Both the position numbers and the translations under genes were made by a program. Of a stretch of DNA of 64,000 bases, positions 25,597 through 33,547 are shown one piece after another; the first letter of the stretch is position 1, and the number at the start of each line of letters is the position of its first letter. The stretch is taken from assembly GCF_003605645.1 (NCBI RefSeq), contig NZ_QVMU01000002.1:62001-126000 (forward strand), in the 5' to 3' direction. The stretch comes from Vibrio sinensis. GTDB lineage: Bacteria; Pseudomonadota; Gammaproteobacteria; Enterobacterales; Vibrionaceae. Under the pieces are notes generated by a model. It searched no databases. It was not told the origin of the DNA and saw nothing but the letters and a program-made list of their open reading frames with translations.

Positions 25597-26571
25597 TCAC
25601 TCGATTAAACCCACTTCACGGTAATACTTCTCTGCGCCAGGGTGCAAGGGTGCAGATAGACCATCTTTAATCATTTCTTCTTTTTTCAAATTAGCAAAGG
25701 CTGGGTGAAGCTTCTTAAATGTATCAAAATTCTCAAATACCGATTTAACTATCGCATACACCACATCATCAGGCACTTCGGTTGAAGAAACAAAAGTAGC
25801 ACCGACACCAAATGTCGCCACATCTTCATCACTACCACGATACATACCTCCGGGAACTGTCGCTGTACGGTAATAACTATTGTCATCTACTAGTTTATCA
25901 ACCGTTGGCCCTGCTACCGTGATGATTTCGCTGTCACATGAAGTCGTCGCTTCTTTTATCGCACCGCTTGGGTGGCCAACCACATAAACCATGGCATCAA
26001 TATTGTTATCACAAAGTGCTTTTGATTGCTCGGATGCCTTTAACTCAGAGACCAATTTAAAATCGTCAACAGTCCAGCCATATCGATCCATGAGAACTTC
26101 CATCGTTCCTCGCTGACCAGAACCAGGGTTACCGATATTGACTCGTTTTCCTTTGAGATCTTCAAAAGTTTTAATACCGGAATCAGCTCTAGCAACAACG
26201 GTAAACGGTTCCGGGTGAATAGAGAATACGGCGCGCATCTCTTTGAATGGGCCGGCTTTCTCAAATTTACTGGTTCCATTGTAACCATGATATTGCCAAT
26301 CCGACTGCGCAATACCTAAGTCCAATTCACCAGCACGAATCGTGTTGATGTTATAGATAGAACCACCAGTACTTTCTACTGAGCATCGAATGCCATGTTC
26401 ATCTTTATTTTTATTCACTAAGCGGCAAATCGCCCCTCCTGTGGGATAATAAACTCCAGTAACACCACCGGTTCCTATAGTAACAAACCGATCTTGAGCT
26501 GATGCTGCTAATGGAATCCCGATTAAGGTCGCGATGGTAGCGGCCATCAATAAACTCTTTAAACGTATCAT
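25597..26571 (-). CDS. TAXI-family TRAP transporter solute-binding protein (orphan)
   Basis: Periplasmic solute receptor of the TAXI type of TRAP transporters. From the ATG at 26571 (AGGA just upstream) the product is 324 residues with a signal peptide ending near LAASA. It then shows the TAXI core [47 protein letters not shown], and [18 protein letters not shown]. The ligand pocket is unknown; members bind glutamate, 2-oxoglutarate or other acids. TRAP receptors need a membrane permease (fused DctQM type for TAXI), and none lies nearby, so it depends on a permease elsewhere or serves in sensing. It follows the BKACE gene by 110 nt on the same strand. Confidence 0.9.
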   Translation of the reverse strand: MIRLKSLLMAATIATLIGIPLAASAQDRFVTIGTGGVTGVYYPTGGAICRLVNKNKDEHGIRCSVESTGGSIYNINTIRAGELDLGIAQSDWQYHGYNGTSKFEKAGPFKEMRAVFSIHPEPFTVVARADSGIKTFEDLKGKRVNIGNPGSGQRGTMEVLMDRYGWTVDDFKLVSELKASEQSKALCDNNIDAMVYVVGHPSGAIKEATTSCDSEIITVAGPTVDKLVDDNSYYRTATVPGGMYRGSDEDVATFGVGATFVSSTEVPDDVVYAIVKSVFENFDTFKKLHPAFANLKKEEMIKDGLSAPLHPGAEKYYREVGLIE

Positions 26572-26681
26572 GCTTATTCCTTTTCGTTCATGCTGTGTGT
26601 CCATTATTAAAAAAGCTAAAATTACCGTAGCTAAATTATATTGGCTGAATTTGGCGTAACCCAAATGAGCTTAACTTGCTC

Positions 26682-27533
26682 TTATTCAATCAAGTCATGA
26701 GTTAACGCTAAGCGAAAACTCGCTGCGTCATGCCACTGAATATTAAGCCGTTCACTGACATCCTTAAGACGAGACACTTGCTCTGCGTTACTTTGCGCCA
26801 AGTGTCCGTAACTATTAAGAAGATTATTTTCAAAACCAACTCGAACATCGATACCTAAAAGCATCGCACTCACTAAACACGCTTGCTCTTGCTCTCCAAA
26901 AGCGCACATCGCACATCGCACTCGTTCATTAACAAAACGTTCAAGTTGGACATCACGTAAGTTCCAAGGCGAGGGGAGAGAGTGCTCTTGATAACGTCCA
27001 AGAACCATCAACGCATGTTGCATTTCTTTAGGCAGCACTTGCTCATGACGTAGGCGGAAATACCGTTGCACATCATGTTGGTCGTACAAAATAATTTGGC
27101 TAATGATGTTTTCTTCCACCAGCCAGTGAAAAAAGTCTCTTGCTGATTGATAGCCACTGTCATAGGGAATCAGTTCTCGCAAAGAAAATGACGCCGCTTC
27201 AGGGCGGGTTTCTCGAATCAAGCTCATTTGTTCTGTGGCTGTGTATTTCCCAACAGCTTCTGTTGTTAGTTGAACAATAATGCTATCGCCGACCGCCGCT
27301 GTTACCGCTTCCAGTAACTGTAAATTGTCATCAATAGCTAGAGTGTGTTGCCCATTTCCATCCCGTGCATGTAAATGAACCATGGCGGCTCCAGCATCAC
27401 GACATGCGATCACTTCCTCTATAATTTCATGCTCACTAATAGGTAAATGAGGATGATCGTCCTTGGTTTTTCGTGCACCATTTGGCGCAACAATAACGGC
27501 CACTTTCGAATCAGATGGAAGAATTAGTGCCAT
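26682..27533 (-). CDS. BKACE-family beta-keto acid cleavage enzyme
   Basis: BKACE (DUF849) enzymes cleave a beta-keto acid with acetyl-CoA into acetoacetate and a new acyl-CoA, using one zinc in a TIM barrel. The 283-residue protein has the family opening APNGARK and DHPHLPIS, the zinc ligands His53 and His55 in MVHLHARD, and a likely third ligand Glu235 in VGFENNLL. Residues contacting the keto acid side chain vary among members and are not assignable, so the substrate is open. Its start overlaps the end of the aminotransferase gene by 10 nt, which argues for sequential steps: transamination of an amino acid to a keto acid followed by cleavage. Confidence 0.9.
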   Translation of the reverse strand: MALILPSDSKVAVIVAPNGARKTKDDHPHLPISEHEIIEEVIACRDAGAAMVHLHARDGNGQHTLAIDDNLQLLEAVTAAVGDSIIVQLTTEAVGKYTATEQMSLIRETRPEAASFSLRELIPYDSGYQSARDFFHWLVEENIISQIILYDQHDVQRYFRLRHEQVLPKEMQHALMVLGRYQEHSLPSPWNLRDVQLERFVNERVRCAMCAFGEQEQACLVSAMLLGIDVRVGFENNLLNSYGHLAQSNAEQVSRLKDVSERLNIQWHDAASFRLALTHDLIE

Positions 27534-28855
27534 GACAAAGCGGCCTCCTCTAGAGTCAGGGTGAGCTTTGTGACGAGTTCATCAATATGATGAGCTTGAA
27601 TCGTAAAAGGTGGTGCGAGCAAAATGTGGTGGCCTAAAGTGCCATCTATCGTTCCAGCCATGGGATAGCACATCAATCCATTTCGCATCGCAATCTGTTT
27701 TACTTGCTTCGCAGCGAGTGTTTCAATCGCTAGTGGTTGTTTGGTTTCACGATTTTTTACCAATTCCAACCCGAGAAATAAACCTTTTCCGCGGATATCG
27801 CCAAGGTAAGGAAACTCTGCTAATGATTCACTCAGTTGCTGCTGCAATTGCCGGCCATACTGCTCAACAGCAAAGAGAAGTTGTTCATTTTCGATAGCTT
27901 GTAAAGTCGCCAATCCTGCCGCACAAGCGACAGGATGAGCCATAAAGGTATGTCCGTGTTGAAAGAAACCACTCCCTTGAGCAATAACGTTATATACATC
28001 ATCACTTACAGCTAAAGCACCAATAGGTTGATAACCTGCCGCTAGCCCTTTTGCCATACAGACTAAATCAGGTTCAATTTGTTCTTGTTCAAAGGCAAAC
28101 ATGGTGCCGCTTCGACCAATGCCACACATCACTTCATCAAGAATCAGTAGTACATTGTATTGAGTACATATCTCTCGAATCCGTCGGAAATACCCTAATG
28201 TTGCGGGGACAGCCCCTGCCGTCGCACCCACAATCGGTTCTGCAATAAACGCCATGACGTTTTCTGCACCTAATTGCAGAATTTTCTGTTCGAGTTGATT
28301 TGCCGTTCGTAAAGAATAATCGAGTTCACTTTCATCACTAGTTTGGTCACGATAGGCATAGCATGGATCAATATGATGTGAATGAGTCAACAATGGATAA
28401 TAAGGCGCTCGACGCCACTCATTCCCACCAACAGATAAAGCCCCCAACGTATTACCATGATAGCTTTGTCGACGGGCGATAAATTGCGTTTTCTGCCCTA
28501 CCCCTTGTTCAACAAAATATTGTCTCGCCATTTTTAAAGCAGATTCCACAGCCTCTGAACCGCCGCTAACAAAATAAATATGGTTGAACTGAGTGGGCAA
28601 AGTGGCGCAGATTTTTTCCGCTAGCTGCTCACTCGCTGTATTAGTAAAAAAACCAGTATGAGCAAAAGGTACTTGGCTTATTTGCTCGAGCATGGCTTTT
28701 TTTACACCTTGATGATCATGACCAAGATTTGAAACTGCTGCACCACCACAGGCATCAAGGTATGTTTTTCCTGATGTATCGAACAAGTACACGCCCTCTC
28801 CCCGAGCAATTGTCGGGAGCGTTTCATGACAATGACGATGGAAGACGTTTGACAT
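27524..28855 (-). CDS. Class III PLP aminotransferase
   Basis: Fold-type I, class III aminotransferase, a group acting on omega- or beta-amino groups. The 443-residue protein has the phosphate-binding SGGSEAVESALKMAR (98-111), the EP region IAEPIVG (204-210), the cofactor ring acid in LILDEVMCGIGRSG (Asp240), and the PLP lysine Lys269 in CMAKGLAAGYQPIGA. Substrate specificity cannot be read directly. It is first of a leftward unit with the BKACE gene overlapping it. Since class III enzymes include beta-transaminases producing beta-keto acids, which are BKACE substrates, a beta-amino acid pathway is a plausible inference. Confidence 0.93.
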   Translation of the reverse strand: MSNVFHRHCHETLPTIARGEGVYLFDTSGKTYLDACGGAAVSNLGHDHQGVKKAMLEQISQVPFAHTGFFTNTASEQLAEKICATLPTQFNHIYFVSGGSEAVESALKMARQYFVEQGVGQKTQFIARRQSYHGNTLGALSVGGNEWRRAPYYPLLTHSHHIDPCYAYRDQTSDESELDYSLRTANQLEQKILQLGAENVMAFIAEPIVGATAGAVPATLGYFRRIREICTQYNVLLILDEVMCGIGRSGTMFAFEQEQIEPDLVCMAKGLAAGYQPIGALAVSDDVYNVIAQGSGFFQHGHTFMAHPVACAAGLATLQAIENEQLLFAVEQYGRQLQQQLSESLAEFPYLGDIRGKGLFLGLELVKNRETKQPLAIETLAAKQVKQIAMRNGLMCYPMAGTIDGTLGHHILLAPPFTIQAHHIDELVTKLTLTLEEAALSWH

Positions 28856-28949
28856 TCAAAATAAACTCGATAGCTAACACAATACCCTAATGATAGTCAT
28901 CGATTTGAGTCATGTTGATATTTTAATCAATTTCAGAATCTCCCCGCTG

Positions 28950-28998
28950 CTGTATATACAGGTTTTCTGTTGTACTCAGATTTTCTGTTACGCTGAGA
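28950..28998. promoter_or_regulatory. Palindrome and tandem repeat in the aminotransferase/metT divergent region
   Basis: CTGTATATACAG (28950-28961) is a perfect 12-bp palindrome; its TGTATATACA core resembles operators of HutC-type GntR regulators, and a UTRA-type GntR gene lies at 31919. It is too short to be a LexA box. Two imperfect 18-nt direct repeats follow head to tail, starting TTTTCTGTT at 28963 and 28981. Confidence 0.5.
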
Positions 28999-29070
28999 TA
29001 AAACCAATAACGACGGTTTACGCTTGTGAGGGGTGAGGCGCTTAACAAACTCATACTCGCACAGTAAATT

Positions 29071-29094
29071 AGACATTTAGACGTCTAGACGTTG
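29071..29094. promoter_or_regulatory. MetJ operator: three tandem met boxes
   Basis: Three contiguous 8-bp met boxes: AGACATTT (29071-29078, 6 of 8), AGACGTCT (29079-29086, perfect) and AGACGTTG (29087-29094, 6 of 8). MetJ represses methionine genes by binding at least two such boxes cooperatively. The third box merges with TTGACA (29092-29097), a possible -35 element, so binding would block a promoter of the NhaC-family gene starting at 29155. Confidence 0.85.
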
Positions 29095-29154
29095 ACATGG
29101 CTTATCAATGCGATTAGTCTGCTCATCATTCTTATTTTCTGTGTTATTGATCAC

Positions 29155-30528
29155 ATGTCAGATACCAAAAAAACCTCAGCTCCTATCACACCATCAGCAT
29201 TGGCTCTGCTGCCATTGTTTGTCTTTCTAACATTGTTTATTGGTGTAGGTACTTATCTGACACTTCAAGGCGTCGATTTCGCTTTCTATCAGTTACCTGC
29301 ACCTATCGCAGCATTACCTGCGGTTGTTGTTGCCATTTTGCTAAGTAAAGACTCGCTAAATCGCTCCATTGAACACTTTATGCGTGGTGTTGGACACCCT
29401 GACATTATCGCTATGTGTATGATTTATTTGCTTGCTGGAGCATTTGCTGCGGTCGCTAAAGCGTCTGGTGGCGTTGATGCTACGGTAAACCTAGGCCTAG
29501 CGGCTATTCCAACCAGCATGATTTTGCCGGGGATCTTTCTTATCTCGGCGTTTATCGCAACCGCAATGGGTACCTCAATGGGTACCATCGCAGCCGTTGC
29601 GCCTGTCGCTCTAGGTATTGCTGAGTCAGCGGGAATGAGCTTACCTTTGACAGCGGGTGTGGTACTAAGTGGTGCGATGTTTGGTGACAACCTTTCTATC
29701 ATCTCAGATACAACCATTGCTGCTACGCGCTCTCAAGGCTGCGAGATGAAAGATAAATTCCGTGAAAACGTACGTATCGCCATTCCTGCCGCACTATTTG
29801 CATTAGTGATCTTTGCATTCAATAGTACGGCGACTCAAATGCCTGAAACAGGACCGATTGAGTGGTTAAAAGTACTTCCTTACGTAACGATTTTGATCCT
29901 TGCGGTTTCAGGGATGAATGTATTTGTTGTGCTCTCTATCGGTATTCTTCTAGCAGGCGGAGTGAGCTTAACCTCAATCGACAACTATGCTTTAACCGAT
30001 TTTGGTAAAGACATTTACGCAGGTTTTGGCAACATGCAAGAAATCTTCTTATTATCAATGCTGATTGGTGGTTTGAGTGAATTGATGCGTCGCCAAGGTG
30101 GCCTAGTCTTTTTGACGAATTTGGTCAGCCGTATTATTCGTATTTTCAGTTCAACGCATTCTAAACAAGCAAATGGTCGCGCAAGTGAACTAGGCATTGC
30201 TAGCTTAGTCACCATGGTGAACGCTTGTACGGCAAACAACACGGTCGCGATTATTGTTTCAGGTAGTGTCGCTCGTGAAATCGCCGAAGAAAACAGTGTG
30301 ACGCCACGTCGTTCTGCAAGCTTGCTGGATATTTTCTCTTGTGTCATTCAAGGTACATTACCTTATGGTGCGCAGGTGCTCTTGCTTGGTTCAGTCTTCA
30401 ATCTGTCACCACTCGATGTGGTTGCGAACTCTTACTACTGTTTCTCGTTGGCGATTGCAGCGATTGTTGCTGTGTTCTTAAAGCACCCAACACGTAAAGC
30501 TACCCCACAAACGGATGCCGCACTGTAA
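29155..30528 (+). CDS. metT: NhaC-superfamily transporter, probable methionine transporter MetT
   Basis: A 457-residue polytopic protein (about 11-12 hydrophobic segments) of the NhaC Na+/H+ antiporter superfamily. Typical parts are ATAMGTSMGTIAAVAPVALG and MFGDNLSIISDTTIAATRSQG. The upstream MetJ operator points to MetT, a branch of this superfamily predicted by comparative genomics to transport methionine; by sequence alone it could be a sodium/proton antiporter. The start is uncertain: ATG at 29155 is chosen because the alternative TTG at 29092 lies inside the operator and would add a hydrophobic stretch; neither has a clear Shine-Dalgarno. A terminator follows. Confidence 0.85.
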   Translation: MSDTKKTSAPITPSALALLPLFVFLTLFIGVGTYLTLQGVDFAFYQLPAPIAALPAVVVAILLSKDSLNRSIEHFMRGVGHPDIIAMCMIYLLAGAFAAVAKASGGVDATVNLGLAAIPTSMILPGIFLISAFIATAMGTSMGTIAAVAPVALGIAESAGMSLPLTAGVVLSGAMFGDNLSIISDTTIAATRSQGCEMKDKFRENVRIAIPAALFALVIFAFNSTATQMPETGPIEWLKVLPYVTILILAVSGMNVFVVLSIGILLAGGVSLTSIDNYALTDFGKDIYAGFGNMQEIFLLSMLIGGLSELMRRQGGLVFLTNLVSRIIRIFSSTHSKQANGRASELGIASLVTMVNACTANNTVAIIVSGSVAREIAEENSVTPRRSASLLDIFSCVIQGTLPYGAQVLLLGSVFNLSPLDVVANSYYCFSLAIAAIVAVFLKHPTRKATPQTDAAL

Positions 30529-30587
30529 TTAAACCATTGTAAAAGAAAGTTGAATCGCTATAAAAAAATCGCGATTCATCCATCGTT

Positions 30588-30623
30588 CTAAAGGAGTTCA
30601 ATCATGAGCTCCTTTTAATTTTT
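30588..30623 (+). terminator. Terminator of metT
   Basis: Stem AAAGGAGTTCA / TGAGCTCCTTT (one G-T pair) with an ATCA loop, followed by T-rich TAATTTTTC. Confidence 0.8.
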
Positions 30624-30958
30624 CACCGCACCTTACAAAGGCCTATCACAACTCGATTCCATCAAAGGGCTCATCTTGATCAGCATTTATCTAGCTGAAA
30701 ACGAGGATTACTGCACATAAATTCCACAAACCATAACTGGCTTAGCTACAATATTGAAAATAGAATCACTATGATGAGGCATTCAATTAGACCGTTTTCT
30801 CCTAAAGTTGAAACTATGGAAGACGCTAAATTCAGCCTCTTGAAGTCACTTGGATATAACTTCGAATTTCAATCCATTCACATCAAGTTGACAAATATTA
30901 GCTCAGTGTCATTTTTCACCTATCTAAGCACAGTTGAATTGACGCTTAATGGGAAGAG
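30624..30958. other. Gene-free region before dedA-like gene
   Basis: About 335 bp with no convincing gene. A 65-codon reading frame at 30771-30968 has no Shine-Dalgarno and no family-like composition and was not accepted. No repeat or strong hairpin seen. Confidence 0.5.
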
Positions 30959-31618
30959 GTGTATCTAAAACCTCTCATTCAAAGCTTGCTCGAGGAACCC
31001 CTTTTGCAACACATCAATCATTTACTCACTGCGATGACACCGCTACTGGAACAGTACGGCTACCTTGCTCTCGTTATTAGTATTTTTCTCGAAGGCATTG
31101 GTGTACCCATGCCTGGTCAATCTTTGATGATCGCAGCGTCTATTCTCTCTTCTCAACATGTAATGAATCTAAGTATGGTGATGTTGGCATCATGGTTAGC
31201 CTGCTTTATTGGCAATACATGTGGTTACTTGATTGGCTACCACTTTGAAGGCTGGCTCGATAAGAAAGGCTATGTCTCCGGTTCAAAGATGCAAAAACTA
31301 CAAACGACCATTCAGAAATATGGCCCCGCATGTTTAATCGTTAGCCGCTTCGTTGAGGGGATGAAACAATTTATGCCACTGGCATGTGGCATAGCCAAAA
31401 TGCCACGAAATGAATTTCTGATTGGCAATGCTCTTGCGACGACCATTTGGGTTTTAGTTTTTAGCCTACTCACCAACTTTGCGTTCGAGCATCTTCATCA
31501 GTTAAGTACTTTCTATACTCACCATCAACTTGGTATATGGTTAGTTGCCGCAATGCTTTTTACCGTGTTCCTATTTGCTTTCGTCTGGAAGAGAAAGAGC
31601 ACTTCCAAAAGCAGCTAG
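30959..31618 (+). CDS. DedA-family membrane protein
   Basis: DedA proteins are inner-membrane members of the VTT/SNARE-associated superfamily, thought to move undecaprenyl phosphate or other lipids, and linked to proton-motive force and antibiotic resistance. The 219-residue protein has the expected motifs: ISIFLEGIGVPMPGQSLMIAAS, the glycine-rich GNTCGYLIGYHFEGWL segment, and RFVEGMKQFMPLACGIAKM with the family-conserved F/R-x-x-P/R pattern. About four or five membrane segments. The start is a GTG with a purine-rich GGGAAGAG directly before it; initiation a little downstream is possible. Lone gene. Confidence 0.88.
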   Translation: MYLKPLIQSLLEEPLLQHINHLLTAMTPLLEQYGYLALVISIFLEGIGVPMPGQSLMIAASILSSQHVMNLSMVMLASWLACFIGNTCGYLIGYHFEGWLDKKGYVSGSKMQKLQTTIQKYGPACLIVSRFVEGMKQFMPLACGIAKMPRNEFLIGNALATTIWVLVFSLLTNFAFEHLHQLSTFYTHHQLGIWLVAAMLFTVFLFAFVWKRKSTSKSS

Positions 31619-31872
31619 TCGATTTCCAAATGACGAGTGCGTCCAAACATTCGGCTCTTCTTAGTAGGTAACGTACTGATATGACTTGAGAGTGATATGG
31701 TATCGCGACCACACTATTTATTACTGTTAGTGCATGAAGATAAGATTCTGCGATAATATGCGAGTGAAGCGTGCTTTGCTTTAAGTAAAAGCTAAGCACT
31801 CTCCCCCATTTTAGTAGCATAGTTTCAGCGACATCGTTCCAGTAAAATTTTACCCAGATGCTTAAATGCCCA

Positions 31873-31908
31873 GATACTTAGATACTTAGATACTTAGATA
31901 CTTAGATA
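31873..31908 (+). repeat. Octanucleotide tandem repeat upstream of GntR gene
   Basis: Four perfect copies of GATACTTA at 31873-31904, then a partial GATA. Degenerate relatives (CAGATGCTTAAATGCC) lie just before. The array ends 10 nt before the start codon and abuts the AAGGA ribosome binding site. Confidence 0.9.
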
Positions 31909-31918
31909 AGGACTGTTC

Positions 31919-32641
31919 GTGCAGTACGTAAAAATAAAAGACGCGATTGTCGAACAAATAGAAACCGGGATGTTGTCACCGAGACAGAAGCTCCCTGCCG
32001 AACGTAAACTCGCAGAGTCATTTGATACTACACGTGTCACACTACGCGAAGCTTTGTCACTTTTAGAGGCTGATGGGCGCATTTATCGTGAAGATCGCCG
32101 AGGATGGTTCATTTCCCCAACACCTTTATGCTATGACCCGAGTCTCCCGTTAAACTTTGCCACCATGGCAACCACGCAAAATCGAAAACCACAGACACAA
32201 CTGCTCGCCGCGAAAAATACGATTGCAAATAAGCAAGCCACTCAACAACTTCAGTTGCCGCCCTTTTCCGATGTCATACGTATTGACCGAGTTCGCTATC
32301 TAGAAGAAAGACCGGTTGCTTACGTTACTCACTACGTACGTCCAACCGTGTGCCCAAATTTACTCGATTTCGATCTTAATGGTTCACTGACCGATATCTA
32401 CCGAGACCACTTTGGTGTGCAATATCAAAAAGTACACTATCGGATGAGTACCAGTTCAATACTCGGTGAAACGGCTCAAGCCCTGCGAGCAACGTCAGGA
32501 ACTCCTGCAATGATGATCGAACGAATTACCTATGATGACAATAATGAACGAATTGACTACAGCGTCGAGTGCTGGCGTCACGATGCCATTCGTGTGGAAT
32601 CCATGGTCGAGTTGCGTAATGCCGATCCTGCCTCCAGATAA
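31919..32641 (+). CDS. GntR-family regulator with UTRA domain, PhnR-like
   Basis: A 240-residue ligand-responsive transcription factor. Residues about 1-70 are a GntR winged helix (KLPAERKLAESFDTTRVTLREALSLLEADGRI). Then YREDRRGWFISPTPLCYDP and a UTRA effector domain (RIDRVRYLEERPVAYVTHYV, LNGSLTDIYRDHFGV, YSVECWRHDAIR). The DRRGWFxxP and WRHDxxR elements match the 2-aminoethylphosphonate regulator PhnR of enterobacteria, from memory. No phosphonate genes are near. The start is a GTG with AAGGA six bases upstream. An octanucleotide tandem repeat immediately precedes the ribosome binding site, so expression could vary. The ligand and targets are unknown. Confidence 0.88.
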   Translation: MQYVKIKDAIVEQIETGMLSPRQKLPAERKLAESFDTTRVTLREALSLLEADGRIYREDRRGWFISPTPLCYDPSLPLNFATMATTQNRKPQTQLLAAKNTIANKQATQQLQLPPFSDVIRIDRVRYLEERPVAYVTHYVRPTVCPNLLDFDLNGSLTDIYRDHFGVQYQKVHYRMSTSSILGETAQALRATSGTPAMMIERITYDDNNERIDYSVECWRHDAIRVESMVELRNADPASR

Positions 32642-32990
32642 CTTCGTCTATTTCGCGGAATTCACACATACTTTTGATAAAACTTTGCGATAAAAAAACA
32701 GTTTTAATAACTAAATGCTATTTGAAAATTCAAATTTATTGCTCATATCACTTTCATATCCACATTAAACAGCCGAAATAATACGGAATTTAAGCTAAGC
32801 AATATTTATTCCTAATAATATTTAAATAAGTAAACAGCCTTTCATTAAAAATCATCATGAAATATTAAAGCACTCTTGATGGTCTCTATTTTTACCTAAT
32901 CTATCATTACCCTGATTAATATTTACACCATTCGATATTTATACCCAGTAACCTCAAGGTGCTAGGGTATAGGTAAACAAGGAGAACATT
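32642..32990. other. AT-rich gene-free region before the DUF3316-like gene
   Basis: About 349 bp, strongly AT-rich, with no gene supported. An imperfect hairpin (ACCC ... GGGT arms around 32943-32968) sits just upstream of the AAGGAG ribosome binding site of the next gene and could form in its mRNA leader. Confidence 0.5.
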
Positions 32991-33353
32991 ATGAAACGTA
33001 TTATTTCACTGATTAGCTTAACGCTACTTACGACTGTCATGAGTACTGCTTCTTTTGCCGGGTTGTACCAATGGAATAAGGACAACACTAAGATCCATGG
33101 TGATATTGTTAGCAGTAAAGAAGCTGCTTATTTGATGGGGCATAATATGATCAAAGAATATAGGGATATGAGCAGTGACCAGCTCACTTCCGAACTGATT
33201 CATGCGTACCATCGTACCGATCGTGAATCGGTTTCCATCACCAATACCAAAGTGGTGGTCGATGAATTCCTACAAAGTAATGGTACTATTGCATATCAAC
33301 CCGTTTTAAATGTGAGTTATAAATATCGTATTCAACAACGCAATGGTCGTTAA
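32991..33353 (+). CDS. Small secreted protein, DUF3316-like
   Basis: A 120-residue protein with a clear signal peptide (cleavage probably after SFA at about residue 23), so periplasmic or secreted. The mature part is short with no cysteine. Segments such as ESVSITNTKVVVDEF and PVLNVSYKYRI look like the DUF3316 family of vibrios, whose function is unknown; assignment is by eye. It has a good ribosome binding site (AAGGAG) and is a lone gene between a GntR regulator and convergent metY. The window gives no hint of its role. Confidence 0.8.
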   Translation: MKRIISLISLTLLTTVMSTASFAGLYQWNKDNTKIHGDIVSSKEAAYLMGHNMIKEYRDMSSDQLTSELIHAYHRTDRESVSITNTKVVVDEFLQSNGTIAYQPVLNVSYKYRIQQRNGR

Positions 33354-33478
33354 TTAATTATTAACAGAACGTTACATCCTGTTCTATTCACATAAAATAT
33401 TAGAGCCTTACTTATATTTCAACACCTATAAGTACTATTTTATTTACCCAATTAGCTGGAATAATAATTTAGCACCTA

Positions 33479-33507
33479 TAAAAAAGGAGGATAATAATAT
33501 CCTCCTT
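33479..33507 (-). terminator. Terminator of metY (minus strand)
   Basis: Perfect 10-bp stem AAGGAGGATA / TATCCTCCTT with a 4-nt loop. On the minus strand it is followed by TTTTTATA; on the plus strand it could also end the DUF3316-like transcript. Confidence 0.8.
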
Positions 33508-33547
33508 ATATTTCTCTACATTCTCTAGATACGTTTATATCTCTTTT

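Noticed and set aside
28950..28961. CTGTATATACAG as a LexA box
   Set aside because: LexA boxes need CTG-N10-CAG (16 bp). This palindrome is only 12 bp and the neighbours are not SOS genes.
30771..30968. A 65-codon frame before the DedA gene
   Set aside because: No ribosome binding site, overlaps the DedA start, and shows no recognisable composition.
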